Source: DASQPR01 sp035713725 (lineage in GTDB: Bacteria; Actinomycetota; Actinomycetes; Mycobacteriales; Micromonosporaceae). From it: a stretch of DNA of 33,939 nucleotides. The number at the start of each line of letters is the position of its first letter. Within the stretch, counting starts at the first letter, position 1. The stretch covers positions 1-33,939 of the forward strand of contig DASTMZ010000159.1 of NCBI GenBank assembly GCA_035713725.1, written 5' to 3'. The position numbers and the translations under genes were made by a program. Shown here piece by piece: positions 24,468-32,142 of this stretch. The notes below the pieces were generated by a model. The model saw only the letters and a program-made list of their open reading frames with translations, was not told the origin of the DNA and ran no database searches.

Positions 24468-25892
24468 CTACGTTTGGCTCCCGAGCGCGGCAAGCACGTC
24501 GGCCCGGCTCGGCTGCGCGATCGGTGGGCCTGCACCATGGGTACGGATGGCCTCATGCGTCCGCACCACGATCTCCGGATCGGTGTAGACGGTTTCGGGC
24601 CGGCACACCATTCCCATCACCTTCCAGAACGCCCGGAACACCGCAGGGTCGAATGGCGCCGCATTGCGCAGTTGCGCGTAGGTGACGCGATCCGGCGCGT
24701 CCAGTGTGGACGGTGGCGGAGCGTCGAAGATGCGGTGCCGCAATTCCGCGAGCCGCTGGGCATCGATCGCCGCCTGGTCGTCGTAGAACGGTGCGACTTG
24801 CCTCTCGACGCGCTCGTGCAATACGCGCGCCAGGTCGGCCGGTTGGTCGTACCCGTTGGCCAGCTCATCCACGAGATCGGCTGCCTCGCGCAGCGCGAGG
24901 CTCAACCCGCGTCCGAGCGTCGGGTTCGTGGTGCACACGGTGTCGCCGATGGCGTGAAGTCCGTACGCCACCGGTGTCCCATCGACGACGAGTCGGCGGA
25001 ACGTGTTGTGCAGCCCGCCCATCGGATAGATCGGGGTGGCGGGTTCGAGGACGTCCAGCCACTGGGCGTAGATCGGCACGGTACGCAGCACGGCGGTGAA
25101 CACGTCCGGATCGCGTACCGCACGGAACCGTTTGTCGTCGGCCATCGGCGCGATGAGGCACACCATGGTGGAGTTGTCCTCGCCCCAGATGCCGACGGTG
25201 AACTCGTCGAGCCCGGCGACTATCCGTGTCGCGGTTGGACCGGGCAGATCCGAGTCCGTACGCAGCCGGTAGTGCCGGCTGTAATACGCCAGTCCGCACT
25301 CGGCCCAGACGGTCGCAGTCGGACGAGCATCGATCGCGGTGAGCCATCGGTCGATCGGCGAGCGACGGCCCGTCGCGTCCACGACCAGATCCGCGTCGAG
25401 CTGGCCGTCGTCGGTCTGCACACCGGTCACGTACGGCGGATCACCCGGCCGTGCTCGTAGACCGGTGACCGCGACGCCGCCGCGTACCGTGACGCCGGAC
25501 TGCTCCGCCGCGGCGCGCCGCAGCACCCAGTCCAACGTCGCGCGCCGTGTCATCAACAGCGTGAGCCGTTCGTCGCCCGGCCACCCGCTGCGATCCGGGA
25601 GCGACGGTGCCATCTGCGTGGACAACGGTGCCTGCGCGACGCCCGCCGCAACCAGGTCGTCGTACACGTCGGGGAGCCGTTCCAGCATCAGCTCTCGGCA
25701 GAGCGACAGCACCACGTGCGGCTGGACGATCTGCGGTGCGGCGGCACGGAACGCCGACTCAGCCGCGTCCTCGACGTCACGCGCGGGCTCCAGCGGATCG
25801 CGGTCGAGCACGACGACCTCGTGGCCGGCGCGCGCGAGGAGCAGCGATGTGAACAGCCCGGCGGCACTGCCACCGACGACGACAACGCGCAC
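24468..25892 (-). CDS. FAD-dependent oxidoreductase (monooxygenase/halogenase-like)
   Basis: The 474-residue protein has the three FAD-binding landmarks of the PHBH-like class: VVVVGGSAAGLFTSLLLARAG at the N terminus with LDRD closing the second strand, DLVVDATGRRSP in the middle, and GDTVCTTNPTLGRGLSLALREA near residue 370. The class covers single-component hydroxylases, epoxidases and halogenases; the substrate is unknown. GTG at 25892 is the only sensible start, since upstream in-frame sequence overlaps the sigma-factor gene in another frame and lacks the flavoprotein pattern. The ribosome site is weak, suggesting coupling to the sigma gene that ends 59 bases upstream. An oxidoreductase next to an ECF41 sigma factor is the known pattern. 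Confidence 0.88.
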   Translation of the reverse strand: MRVVVVGGSAAGLFTSLLLARAGHEVVVLDRDPLEPARDVEDAAESAFRAAAPQIVQPHVVLSLCRELMLERLPDVYDDLVAAGVAQAPLSTQMAPSLPDRSGWPGDERLTLLMTRRATLDWVLRRAAAEQSGVTVRGGVAVTGLRARPGDPPYVTGVQTDDGQLDADLVVDATGRRSPIDRWLTAIDARPTATVWAECGLAYYSRHYRLRTDSDLPGPTATRIVAGLDEFTVGIWGEDNSTMVCLIAPMADDKRFRAVRDPDVFTAVLRTVPIYAQWLDVLEPATPIYPMGGLHNTFRRLVVDGTPVAYGLHAIGDTVCTTNPTLGRGLSLALREAADLVDELANGYDQPADLARVLHERVERQVAPFYDDQAAIDAQRLAELRHRIFDAPPPSTLDAPDRVTYAQLRNAAPFDPAVFRAFWKVMGMVCRPETVYTDPEIVVRTHEAIRTHGAGPPIAQPSRADVLAALGSQT

Positions 25893-25951
25893 GTGTTCAA
25901 TCTGCCCGATCGCACCCGCCGTCGCGACCGAACGCCGCTCCTGGTCACCGG

Positions 25952-26851
25952 CTACGCGTCCGGAAACGCGTGCGCGGTAATGGCTCGTGCCCGCTCCGGG
26001 TCGGCGATCGCGTCGATCGCGACGATCCTGCCATCGACGACGGTGAACCCGATCACGGTCATCGGCCGTCCTCGTACGCTGATCACCGCCCCGGCGGCGC
26101 CGTTGACGAGTGCCGGATCCACCCGTACGGCCGGGAGCGCGGACGAGAGTCCGGTCAACGACTGCGCCGCGACGGCGGCCGCGCCGGCGACCCGCATCGA
26201 GTTCCGCGGCCGTGACGGCCCACCGTCGATGCGCAACACGACATCCGGGTCGAGAACCGTGACGAGCGCGTCGAAGCTGCCGTCGCGGGCGGCCGCGAAG
26301 AACGCGTCCACGACGTGGCGCTGACGGGCGAGGTCCAGGTCGGGCGCGGGCACGTCGGCGCCCTTGACTCGGCGCCTCGCTCGGCTGGCCAGCTGTCGGG
26401 CGGCGGCCGGTGTCCGGCCCACCATCGGGGCGATCTCCTCGAACGGCAGATCGAACATGTCGTGCAGGACGAACGCGAGCCGCTCCGCAGGCGTCAGCGT
26501 GTCGAGCACCACAAGCAGGGCGAGGCCCACCGAATCGGCGAGCACCGCCTCCTCCTCGGGCTGCAACTCGCCCACCGTGCTGACCACCGGATCCGGTAGG
26601 TGTACGTCGAGGGACTCCTCGCGGCGTACGTGCCGGGCGCGCAGCATGTTCAGGCACACCCGAGCGGTCACCGTGGTGAGCCATCCACCGAGGTTGGCCA
26701 GCTCGTCGGCATCCGACCGGCTCAGGCGCAGCCAAGCGTCCTGTACGGCGTCGTCGGCCTCGGTGATCGACCCGAGCATCCGGTATGCGAGCGCCCGCAA
26801 CCTCGGCCGGTGCTCCTCGAAGCGGTCGGCCAACCAGTTGGTCTCATCCAC
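25952..26851 (-). CDS. ECF sigma factor, ECF41/SigJ type with SnoaL-like C-terminal domain
   Basis: The 299-residue protein has sigma region 2 (about residues 10-75, with RMLGSITEADDAVQDAWLRL), region 4 (about 105-160, with LTPAERLAFVLHDMFDLPFE) and a C-terminal SnoaL-like domain (about 175-295). In the ECF41 family this domain takes the place of a separate anti-sigma factor and modulates activity. A linker motif LPDPV (85-89) and DGGP (209-212) correspond to the conserved WLPEP and DGGG elements, both diverged here. ECF41 genes are usually found beside carboxymuconolactone decarboxylase, oxidoreductase or epimerase genes; here an oxidoreductase lies downstream and an epimerase is divergent. 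It probably directs transcription of those neighbours. Confidence 0.93.
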   Translation of the reverse strand: MDETNWLADRFEEHRPRLRALAYRMLGSITEADDAVQDAWLRLSRSDADELANLGGWLTTVTARVCLNMLRARHVRREESLDVHLPDPVVSTVGELQPEEEAVLADSVGLALLVVLDTLTPAERLAFVLHDMFDLPFEEIAPMVGRTPAAARQLASRARRRVKGADVPAPDLDLARQRHVVDAFFAAARDGSFDALVTVLDPDVVLRIDGGPSRPRNSMRVAGAAAVAAQSLTGLSSALPAVRVDPALVNGAAGAVISVRGRPMTVIGFTVVDGRIVAIDAIADPERARAITAHAFPDA

Positions 26852-26892
26852 CGGTCACATCCCTCCGTCGCGAGGTGTCATAGAAGTGACCC

Positions 26893-26964
26893 GCGAAACC
26901 CAACCGATGTGACGGGCGGCCGCCCGGCACGCGAATCCCAACCGATGTGACGGGCGTCCGCCCG
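26893..26964. repeat. Tandem 34-bp repeat in the sigma/epimerase divergent promoter region
   Basis: 26893-26926 and 26931-26964 match at 32 of 34 positions with a period of 38. Each copy contains CCCAACCGATGTGACGGGCG and a GC palindrome (CGGGCGGCCGCCCG in copy one, with one changed base in copy two). It lies between the sigma-factor start and the epimerase start, so it may be a paired regulator-binding site or a local duplication. Confidence 0.8.
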
Positions 26965-26990
26965 CACACGTACCCGATTTGGAGACCATC

Positions 26991-27923
26991 ATGCGAGTCT
27001 TCGTCGCAGGCGCGAGCGGTGCGATCGGCACGCGGCTCGTTGATCAGCTCATCGGCCGCGGACACGAGGTGATCGGCACTTACCATTCGTCGCCTCATGC
27101 CGACCGGATTGCGGCGCTGGGCGCAAAGTCGATCATGCTCGATCTGCTGGACCCGGCCGCGGTGCGCCAGGCGGTGCTCGACGCCGAGCCGGACGCGATC
27201 GTCCACCAGGCGACGGCGCTGGCAAACATACGCTTCTCGCGCCAACTGGACACGCCGTTCGCGCAGACGAACCGGTTGCGGACCGAGGGCACCGACGCGC
27301 TGCTCGCCGCCGCGCGGGAGGCGGGCGTGACGCGGTTCGTCGCGCAAAGCTTCGCGTCCTACCGGTACGCCCGGAACGGTGGTCCAGTCAAGACCGAGAA
27401 CGATCCGCTCGACTCCACGCCGGTGGCCGGTACGCGCGAGATGAACAACGCCATGCGCTACCTCGACGCCGCGGTCACCGAAGCCGGTGGTGTCGCGCTG
27501 CGCTACGGGGGCTTCTACGGCGCCGCGAACGACGGACTGGTCGCACCGGTACGCAAGCGGCAGATGCCGATCGTCGGCAACGGTGCGGGCATGTCGTCGT
27601 TCGTCCACCTCGACGACGCAGCCGCGGCCACCGTGTTGGCGCTCGAGCAGAACGTGACCGGTGTGTTCAACGTTGTCGACGACGAGCCGGCGCCACTGCG
27701 CGTTTGGCTGCCAGTGCTGGCGACTGCGTTGGGCGCCAAGCCGCCGCGTCACCTACCGCGTTGGCTAGCGCGACTGATCGCGGGCGAGGGTGCGGTCATG
27801 GCAGCCACCGAGGCACGCGGCGCCTCGAACGCCAAGGCGAAGCGGGAACTCGGCTGGACACTGCGCTACCCAAGCTGGCGAGAGGGCTTTGCGGCGGCGT
27901 ACCAATCATTGCGTTCGGCGTAA
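26991..27923 (+). CDS. NAD-dependent epimerase/dehydratase family protein (extended SDR)
   Basis: The 310-residue protein has the Rossmann start FVAGASGAIGTRLVDQL (GxxGxxG) and the extended-SDR pattern, with QATALAN after the fourth strand, VTRFVAQSFASYRY, LRYGGFYG after the active-site helix, and the C-terminal substrate-lid part ending SNAKAKRELGWTLRYPSWREGF. The usual YxxxK is not obvious: the helix reads TREMNNAMRYLDAAV, so this is an atypical member. The substrate is unknown. ATG at 26991 is chosen for GGAG six bases upstream. It is divergent from the ECF41-type sigma factor and is a likely target of it, by analogy with that family. Confidence 0.88.
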   Translation: MRVFVAGASGAIGTRLVDQLIGRGHEVIGTYHSSPHADRIAALGAKSIMLDLLDPAAVRQAVLDAEPDAIVHQATALANIRFSRQLDTPFAQTNRLRTEGTDALLAAAREAGVTRFVAQSFASYRYARNGGPVKTENDPLDSTPVAGTREMNNAMRYLDAAVTEAGGVALRYGGFYGAANDGLVAPVRKRQMPIVGNGAGMSSFVHLDDAAAATVLALEQNVTGVFNVVDDEPAPLRVWLPVLATALGAKPPRHLPRWLARLIAGEGAVMAATEARGASNAKAKRELGWTLRYPSWREGFAAAYQSLRSA

Positions 27924-27967
27924 CCGCGCCAACCGGCGTGATCGCGCGGTCGGCGTAACCGCGCCAA
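27915..27967. repeat. Duplicated 18-bp segment over the epimerase stop codon
   Basis: TCGGCGTAACCGCGCCAA occurs at 27915-27932 and again at 27950-27967, period 35. The first copy includes the TAA stop of the epimerase gene, so the second is probably a tandem duplication of the gene's 3' end. Confidence 0.75.
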
Positions 27968-28075
27968 TCGATGCCCTCGTTGACGAAATGTCAACGTTTG
28001 CTGGGAAAATCCATAGATGTCGCGTCCACGACACAAGGTGGCGTGGGCACGACACTACCGGCAAGTGTCGATGCC

Positions 28076-28756
28076 ATGCACCGACGTGTTGTCGCGATCG
28101 TGTCGATCGCGGTTCTGACTTGCCTCCTCACATCGTGCGCGCACAAGACGGTGACCGGAACGAGTGCGCTGACGGCGATATCCGCGTCACCGACGCCCGG
28201 TGTCACGTCGCCGACGCCGATTGGCGCGCCGACGGCGACGGCCGGACCGACCAGCACTCACCAGACCGGTGGCGGTTCGACCACGCACCCGCCGACGGCA
28301 TCGCCATCGACCTCGGCCGCGCAGCCGATCCGCGACTACGCCGTCTACTGGGACCGCGATGACTGCCAGATGGCGCGCGGCGGTGGCGGCGACGTGCTGG
28401 CGATGAGCTTCGAGATCAAATACGAGGGCCCGGGCGCCGCCACCGACACAACCGCCTACTGGAGCGACGCCGAGGGCGGCGATGGACTGCTCGACAGCGG
28501 TACGGCCGACGAACCGACATCGAAGTGGACCACCGACACGAATCCGCAGACCGTGACCGGCAAGGCGACCATCTCGTTCCTCGACACCAGCCTGTCGAAC
28601 TACGAGGGCAAGAAGCTGACCCTCACGATCACCATCCACCCGGCGGACCCGGACACCGACGGGTACGACGACCAGGCCGTCGAATACGTGAACGTGCCGG
28701 ACTCCAGCGACCTACCACCGGAGGACTCGACGCTGCACTACATCACGTGCCAGTGA
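28076..28756 (+). CDS. Putative lipoprotein of unknown function
   Basis: The 226-residue product has a short basic start (MHRR), a hydrophobic core and lipobox LLTSC (Cys21). A long Thr/Ser/Pro/Gly linker follows (about 25-100), then a beta-rich domain (about 105-226) with many Asp and Thr residues and two cysteines, one in RDDCQMARG and one at the penultimate position (ITCQ), which may form a disulfide. It should sit on the outer face of the membrane. I do not recognise the domain. The frame is open further upstream, but the lipoprotein signal fixes the start near ATG 28076; no good ribosome site is visible. A perfect hairpin follows the gene. Confidence 0.75.
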   Translation: MHRRVVAIVSIAVLTCLLTSCAHKTVTGTSALTAISASPTPGVTSPTPIGAPTATAGPTSTHQTGGGSTTHPPTASPSTSAAQPIRDYAVYWDRDDCQMARGGGGDVLAMSFEIKYEGPGAATDTTAYWSDAEGGDGLLDSGTADEPTSKWTTDTNPQTVTGKATISFLDTSLSNYEGKKLTLTITIHPADPDTDGYDDQAVEYVNVPDSSDLPPEDSTLHYITCQ

Positions 28757-28798
28757 ACGCAGGCGGCCGCGGCGTTGCGGTCGGTGCGCGCGTTCGAA

Positions 28799-28832
28799 AC
28801 GGGCGGTGGGAAGCGTCCTACCCACCGCCCGT
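28799..28832. terminator. Perfect hairpin terminator between converging genes
   Basis: ACGGGCGGTGGG pairs perfectly with CCCACCGCCCGT (12 bp) around a ten-base loop. It lies 42 bases after the lipoprotein stop and 36 bases from the converging amidase stop, so it can terminate both. No long T-tract is present. Confidence 0.85.
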
Positions 28833-28868
28833 CCTGCGTTCACGACCCCGGCCGCGAACGCAACGCAG

Positions 28869-30485
28869 CTACGGCGTCGGCAACGTCGGCAGGAACGTCG
28901 GCGCTCGCCGAGCGTGCGTCGCTTGTTCGAACGCGTACCCCATGGCGATCAGCGACGGCTCGCTGAACGCCGTGCCGAAGAACGACATCCCGATCGGCAG
29001 CACGCCACCGTCGGCGTAGCCGGCCGGCACCGTGAGGTCCGGGTATCCGGCGATCGCCGCGGGGCCGGACGCGCTCACGAAGTTCGTGAAGTCGTCGCCG
29101 GTGGCGTGGTTGGTGACCCAGGCCGGACCGTTCGTCGGCGCCACGATCGCGTCGAGGTGGTTCGCGGCCAGCGCCGAGTCGATCGCGTTGCGCGCCGCGG
29201 TGGTGGCCGTGGTGCGCTCCTGGATGTAGGTCGGGTCGGTCTCGTCGCCGTTCGTCGCCTGTGCCAGGTCGAAGATCTCCTGCTGGAAGAACGGCATCTC
29301 AATCGCTGCGTTCTGGTTGTTGAAATCGATCAGACCCTGAAGGTCCGCCGGGTGCGTGCCGGGCGTCGCCGCCAGGTATGCGTTGATGTCGTGCTTGAAC
29401 TCGACAAGCAACGCCGGGAACTCGTTGTTGAACGCGTCGTCGAGGCCCGGCAGATCGATGTTGTCGATGACGGTTGCCCCGCGCGAGCGCAATGTCGCAA
29501 TCGCCGCATCGGTCACCGCGTTCACGTCGGCGACGTCGCCGCCGCCGCGCCAGATGCCGATCCGCTTGCCCTTCAACGAGTTCTTGTTGAGGTCGGACAG
29601 GTAGTCGCGGTGCACGAATGGACCGGCCGCGGCGGTCGCCGCGTCGGCCGGGTCGACACCCTGGATGACCGAGAGCACGGCCGCCGCGTCGGTCATGTTG
29701 CGCGTGATCGGACCGGCCGTGTCCTGCTGAGCAGAGATGGGTACGACTCCGGTCCGGCTCACCAGACCAAGGGTCGGCTTGATGCCGACGTCGTCATTGG
29801 TACCCGACGGGCACACGATCGAGCCGTCGGTCTCCGTGCCGATGGTGACCGTGGCGAGGTCGGCCGCTGCCGCAGCCGCGGAACCACTGGACGAGCCGCA
29901 TGGGTTGCGGTCCAACACGTACGGGTTGTTTGCCTGCCCGCCGCGACCGCTCCAGCCGCTCGACGACGTCAGCGAGCGGAAGTTCGCCCACTCCGACAAG
30001 TTCGCCTTGCCGAGGATGATCGCGCCGGCGGAACGGAGCCGGGTGACGAGGAACGCATCAGCCGGGGTGTCGCCGATCAGTGCGAACGAGCCGGCCGTCG
30101 TGTGCTCCCGGTCGCCCGTACCCACATTGTCCTTGAGTAGCACCGGAATGCCCTCGAGTGGGCTTCGCGCGCCGTGGAACACGCGGTGCAGGTCGCTTGC
30201 GATCGCGTCGTGAATCGCGTCCGGATTCGTTTCGATGACGGCGTGCAGCGACGGGTTGAGTCGGTGAATGCGGGCCAGATAGAACGCGGTCAGGGCAACC
30301 GAGCTGAGCTTGTGGTTGCGCATGTCCTTCTGCAGGTCGAGCACGGTCGCGGTGTCCAAGTTGATGCCGTTGAGCATGACCGCGCCCGGTTGGGGCTTGG
30401 CGGCCACGGCCGGATCGCCGGCGAGGACGGGCATCGCCACCATCGCGGCGGCAACCGCAATGGCGAACCAGCGACTTCGACGCAT
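28869..30485 (-). CDS. Secreted amidase-signature family hydrolase
   Basis: The 538-residue protein begins with a Sec-type signal peptide (basic MRRSR, hydrophobic core to about 28 ending AVAA). The amidase-signature triad is complete: Lys118 (LLKDN), cis-Ser198 in CGSSSGSA and nucleophile Ser222 in TDGSI. The 24-residue spacing of the two serines equals that in fatty-acid amide hydrolase. Members hydrolyse linear amides or act on peptide amides; the exported form suggests an extracellular nitrogen-scavenging or peptide amidase role, which is inference. ATG at 30485 is supported by GGAGGTGG just upstream. The gene stands alone, converging on the lipoprotein gene. Confidence 0.94.
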   Translation of the reverse strand: MRRSRWFAIAVAAAMVAMPVLAGDPAVAAKPQPGAVMLNGINLDTATVLDLQKDMRNHKLSSVALTAFYLARIHRLNPSLHAVIETNPDAIHDAIASDLHRVFHGARSPLEGIPVLLKDNVGTGDREHTTAGSFALIGDTPADAFLVTRLRSAGAIILGKANLSEWANFRSLTSSSGWSGRGGQANNPYVLDRNPCGSSSGSAAAAAADLATVTIGTETDGSIVCPSGTNDDVGIKPTLGLVSRTGVVPISAQQDTAGPITRNMTDAAAVLSVIQGVDPADAATAAAGPFVHRDYLSDLNKNSLKGKRIGIWRGGGDVADVNAVTDAAIATLRSRGATVIDNIDLPGLDDAFNNEFPALLVEFKHDINAYLAATPGTHPADLQGLIDFNNQNAAIEMPFFQQEIFDLAQATNGDETDPTYIQERTTATTAARNAIDSALAANHLDAIVAPTNGPAWVTNHATGDDFTNFVSASGPAAIAGYPDLTVPAGYADGGVLPIGMSFFGTAFSEPSLIAMGYAFEQATHARRAPTFLPTLPTP

Positions 30486-30788
30486 CTTCCACCTCCGGGG
30501 GGTATGGGCGGAGAATTAGATACGGTCTATATCCGCGGTGCCGCGACGGCAACAGGTAGACACCCGCGCGCTGCCCGCGATGCAGCGCGTACCCACGACG
30601 GGACTGTCCAAACCCGAAGGTGACCCGCGTTCATGCCAGATTCGTGACGACGCACTACGGCACGGTCTCAGGCATCGACGCATCGAGATTCTCGACCGCG
30701 ACGTGTCGTCGCAGCGCGACGGAGGCGGTACGAAGCGTGTCCGCGCGACGTGTCGTCGGGCGATCGTGGCGAGTTTCGCGCGATCGAA
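30486..30788. promoter_or_regulatory. Intergenic region upstream of the amidase gene
   Basis: I see no gene in these 300 bases. The part near the amidase is AT-rich for this genome (30515-30534) and probably holds its promoter. GCGACGTGTCGTCG occurs twice (about 30701 and 30747), a direct repeat of unknown meaning. Confidence 0.4.
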
Positions 30789-31211
30789 CTAGTCGACCGC
30801 GATGCTGACCTCCGTGGACTTCACGAGTGCGGTGACGCGGTCCCCCGCAACGAGGTTCAGATCCTCGGCGCCGTCCTTGGTGATCGCGGACACGATAGAT
30901 TGGCCGCCCGCGATCGCCACCTTGACGGTCGTCATCACGGCGCCGTGGTCGACTCGCTCGACCGTACCCGGGACCAGATTGCGTACGCTGAGCCCGCCCA
31001 CACCGTCGGATGCGATCGCCACGTCGGTCGACTTGACCAGCACCGTGACATGCTTCCCGTCCACCAGGCCAAGTTCATCGACGGCCTCGAGGGTGATCGC
31101 CGACGTGAGCTCCTGGCCACCGTCAAGTCGAACGCGCACGATGCCCATCACCTCGCCGCGGCTCACGGACTGGACGGTGCCACCGAGTTGGTTCCGGATG
31201 CTCAGCCGCAC
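30789..31211 (-). CDS. Two-module molbindin (TOBE/Mop domain protein)
   Basis: The 140-residue protein is a tandem of two Mop/TOBE modules (about 1-69 and 72-140). Each has the same sequence of landmarks: LSIRNQL or LSVRNLV, GTV, VMxxV, GGQ, S-AIT and a closing VxxLVKSTxVxIA. Molbindins of this size bind molybdate or tungstate oxyanions between modules and buffer them in the cytoplasm. No DNA-binding ModE-type domain and no transporter is attached. The start is GTG at 31211, with GGGAG seven bases upstream. No molybdenum uptake or cofactor genes lie in the window, so its partners are elsewhere. Confidence 0.92.
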   Translation of the reverse strand: MRLSIRNQLGGTVQSVSRGEVMGIVRVRLDGGQELTSAITLEAVDELGLVDGKHVTVLVKSTDVAIASDGVGGLSVRNLVPGTVERVDHGAVMTTVKVAIAGGQSIVSAITKDGAEDLNLVAGDRVTALVKSTEVSIAVD

Positions 31212-31362
31212 GGTCGTCTCCCAACGTGGTCTCCCCCGCTCACGCTAGGGCACAAAACGGCCGGACAGGAGCCGAACGGCGTGCGTGGGCGGGCGCTGGG
31301 TCGGGCTGTCGTACCTCCGGCGCACGATGGCGCACATCGACAGCAGTGATCGGAGGACGTCA

Positions 31363-31722
31363 ATGACCGCAACCGCCGCGGCGCTGGACATCGCAACCCG
31401 GTATTACCAGGCGTGGACCACGAAGGACATCGACACCGCGATGAGCTACATCGCCGACGACATCGTGTGCGATGCGCCCGCCGGCCGCATCTCGGGCGTG
31501 GACGACTACCGAGAGTTCCTTGCGCCGTTCGCCGGAATGCTGATATCGACCGATCTCATCGCGTCGTTCGGTGACGACACGACGGCGGTGCTCATCTACG
31601 ACACTCAGACGCCGCCGGTGGCAAGCGCGCCCGGAGCGGAGTGCGTAACCGTCGAGGACGGTAAGATCATTTACAGCCGCTTCATCTTCGACCGCCTGCC
31701 GTTCGACCAGGCGCGACGGTAG
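31363..31722 (+). CDS. SnoaL-like/NTF2-fold protein
   Basis: The 119-residue protein has the small cone-shaped NTF2-like fold pattern: a first helix with ATRYYQAWTTKDIDTAMSYIADDI, a strand and loop (CDAPAGRISGVDDYREF), and three closing strands (TAVLIYDTQT, GAECVTVEDGKI, IYSRFIFDR). Such proteins act as isomerases, cyclases or simple ligand-binding proteins; nothing in the sequence gives the substrate. ATG at 31363 has GGAGG about seven bases upstream, so the longer upstream reading is rejected. The gene is divergent from the molbindin gene and is followed by a small lipoprotein gene on the same strand. Confidence 0.85.
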   Translation: MTATAAALDIATRYYQAWTTKDIDTAMSYIADDIVCDAPAGRISGVDDYREFLAPFAGMLISTDLIASFGDDTTAVLIYDTQTPPVASAPGAECVTVEDGKIIYSRFIFDRLPFDQARR

Positions 31723-31743
31723 GCCGACGGCAGCCAATCCGGA

Positions 31744-32127
31744 TTGGAACGCGCTGACGTTTTGTCGCGTCCAAGCGGTGTGGTTCGAGCATTGCTGCTG
31801 GCTGTTCTCGTCATGGCGATCGCCGGTTGCGGCACTGACGCGGCTGCGTCGCCGGCCGGCCGCGCGCCCGCACCCAGCGCGTCGCCGTACGACCTTTACA
31901 CGCACTGCGGCATCGGCGAAGCGAACGTCGACGATCGTTGGTACCTCGCCGACACGCCGTTGTCCGACGGCTCGGGCAATCCCCCGGCCGGTTGGGGCAA
32001 CCCGTACCAAGCCGGCACCATCACGTTCTTGTCGCCGACACGGTTCGAGTTCAGCGACTCCGTCGGCCACCACGTGGCGTTCACGGTGCGGCCGGGCGCG
32101 ACCGCGCCGCTGCAGATCTGTTCGTGA
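31744..32127 (+). CDS. Small putative lipoprotein
   Basis: The product has up to 127 residues. A hydrophobic stretch ending in the lipobox IAGC (Cys29 from the TTG at 31744) is followed by an Ala/Ser/Pro linker and a compact domain with two cysteines (YTHCGIGEANVDDRWYLAD near the start, LQICS at the end) that may pair. The GIGEA...RWYLA...GWGNPYQAGT pattern recurs in small actinobacterial secreted proteins without known function. GTG at 31780 would give a shorter, more typical lipoprotein leader (VVRALLLAVLVMAIAGC) and may be the true start; neither start has a clear ribosome site. It converges on the crotonase gene. Confidence 0.7.
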   Translation: MERADVLSRPSGVVRALLLAVLVMAIAGCGTDAAASPAGRAPAPSASPYDLYTHCGIGEANVDDRWYLADTPLSDGSGNPPAGWGNPYQAGTITFLSPTRFEFSDSVGHHVAFTVRPGATAPLQICS

Positions 32128-32142
32128 CCGCTGCGTCGCGCG

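Noticed and set aside
25893..26735. Upstream extension of the FAD oxidoreductase frame
   Set aside because: It overlaps the sigma-factor gene in another frame and reads as low-complexity Arg/Gly. The flavoprotein Rossmann motif begins right after GTG 25892.
27989..28002. TGTCAACGTTTGCT as a third LacI-type operator
   Set aside because: It shares TGT and AACGTT with the two operator copies but breaks the right arm, and the neighbouring lipoprotein has no link to the sugar genes.
28806..30140. 444-codon open frame on the + strand
   Set aside because: It runs antisense to the amidase gene, whose signal peptide and catalytic triad are clear. The product is Arg/Val-rich without domains.
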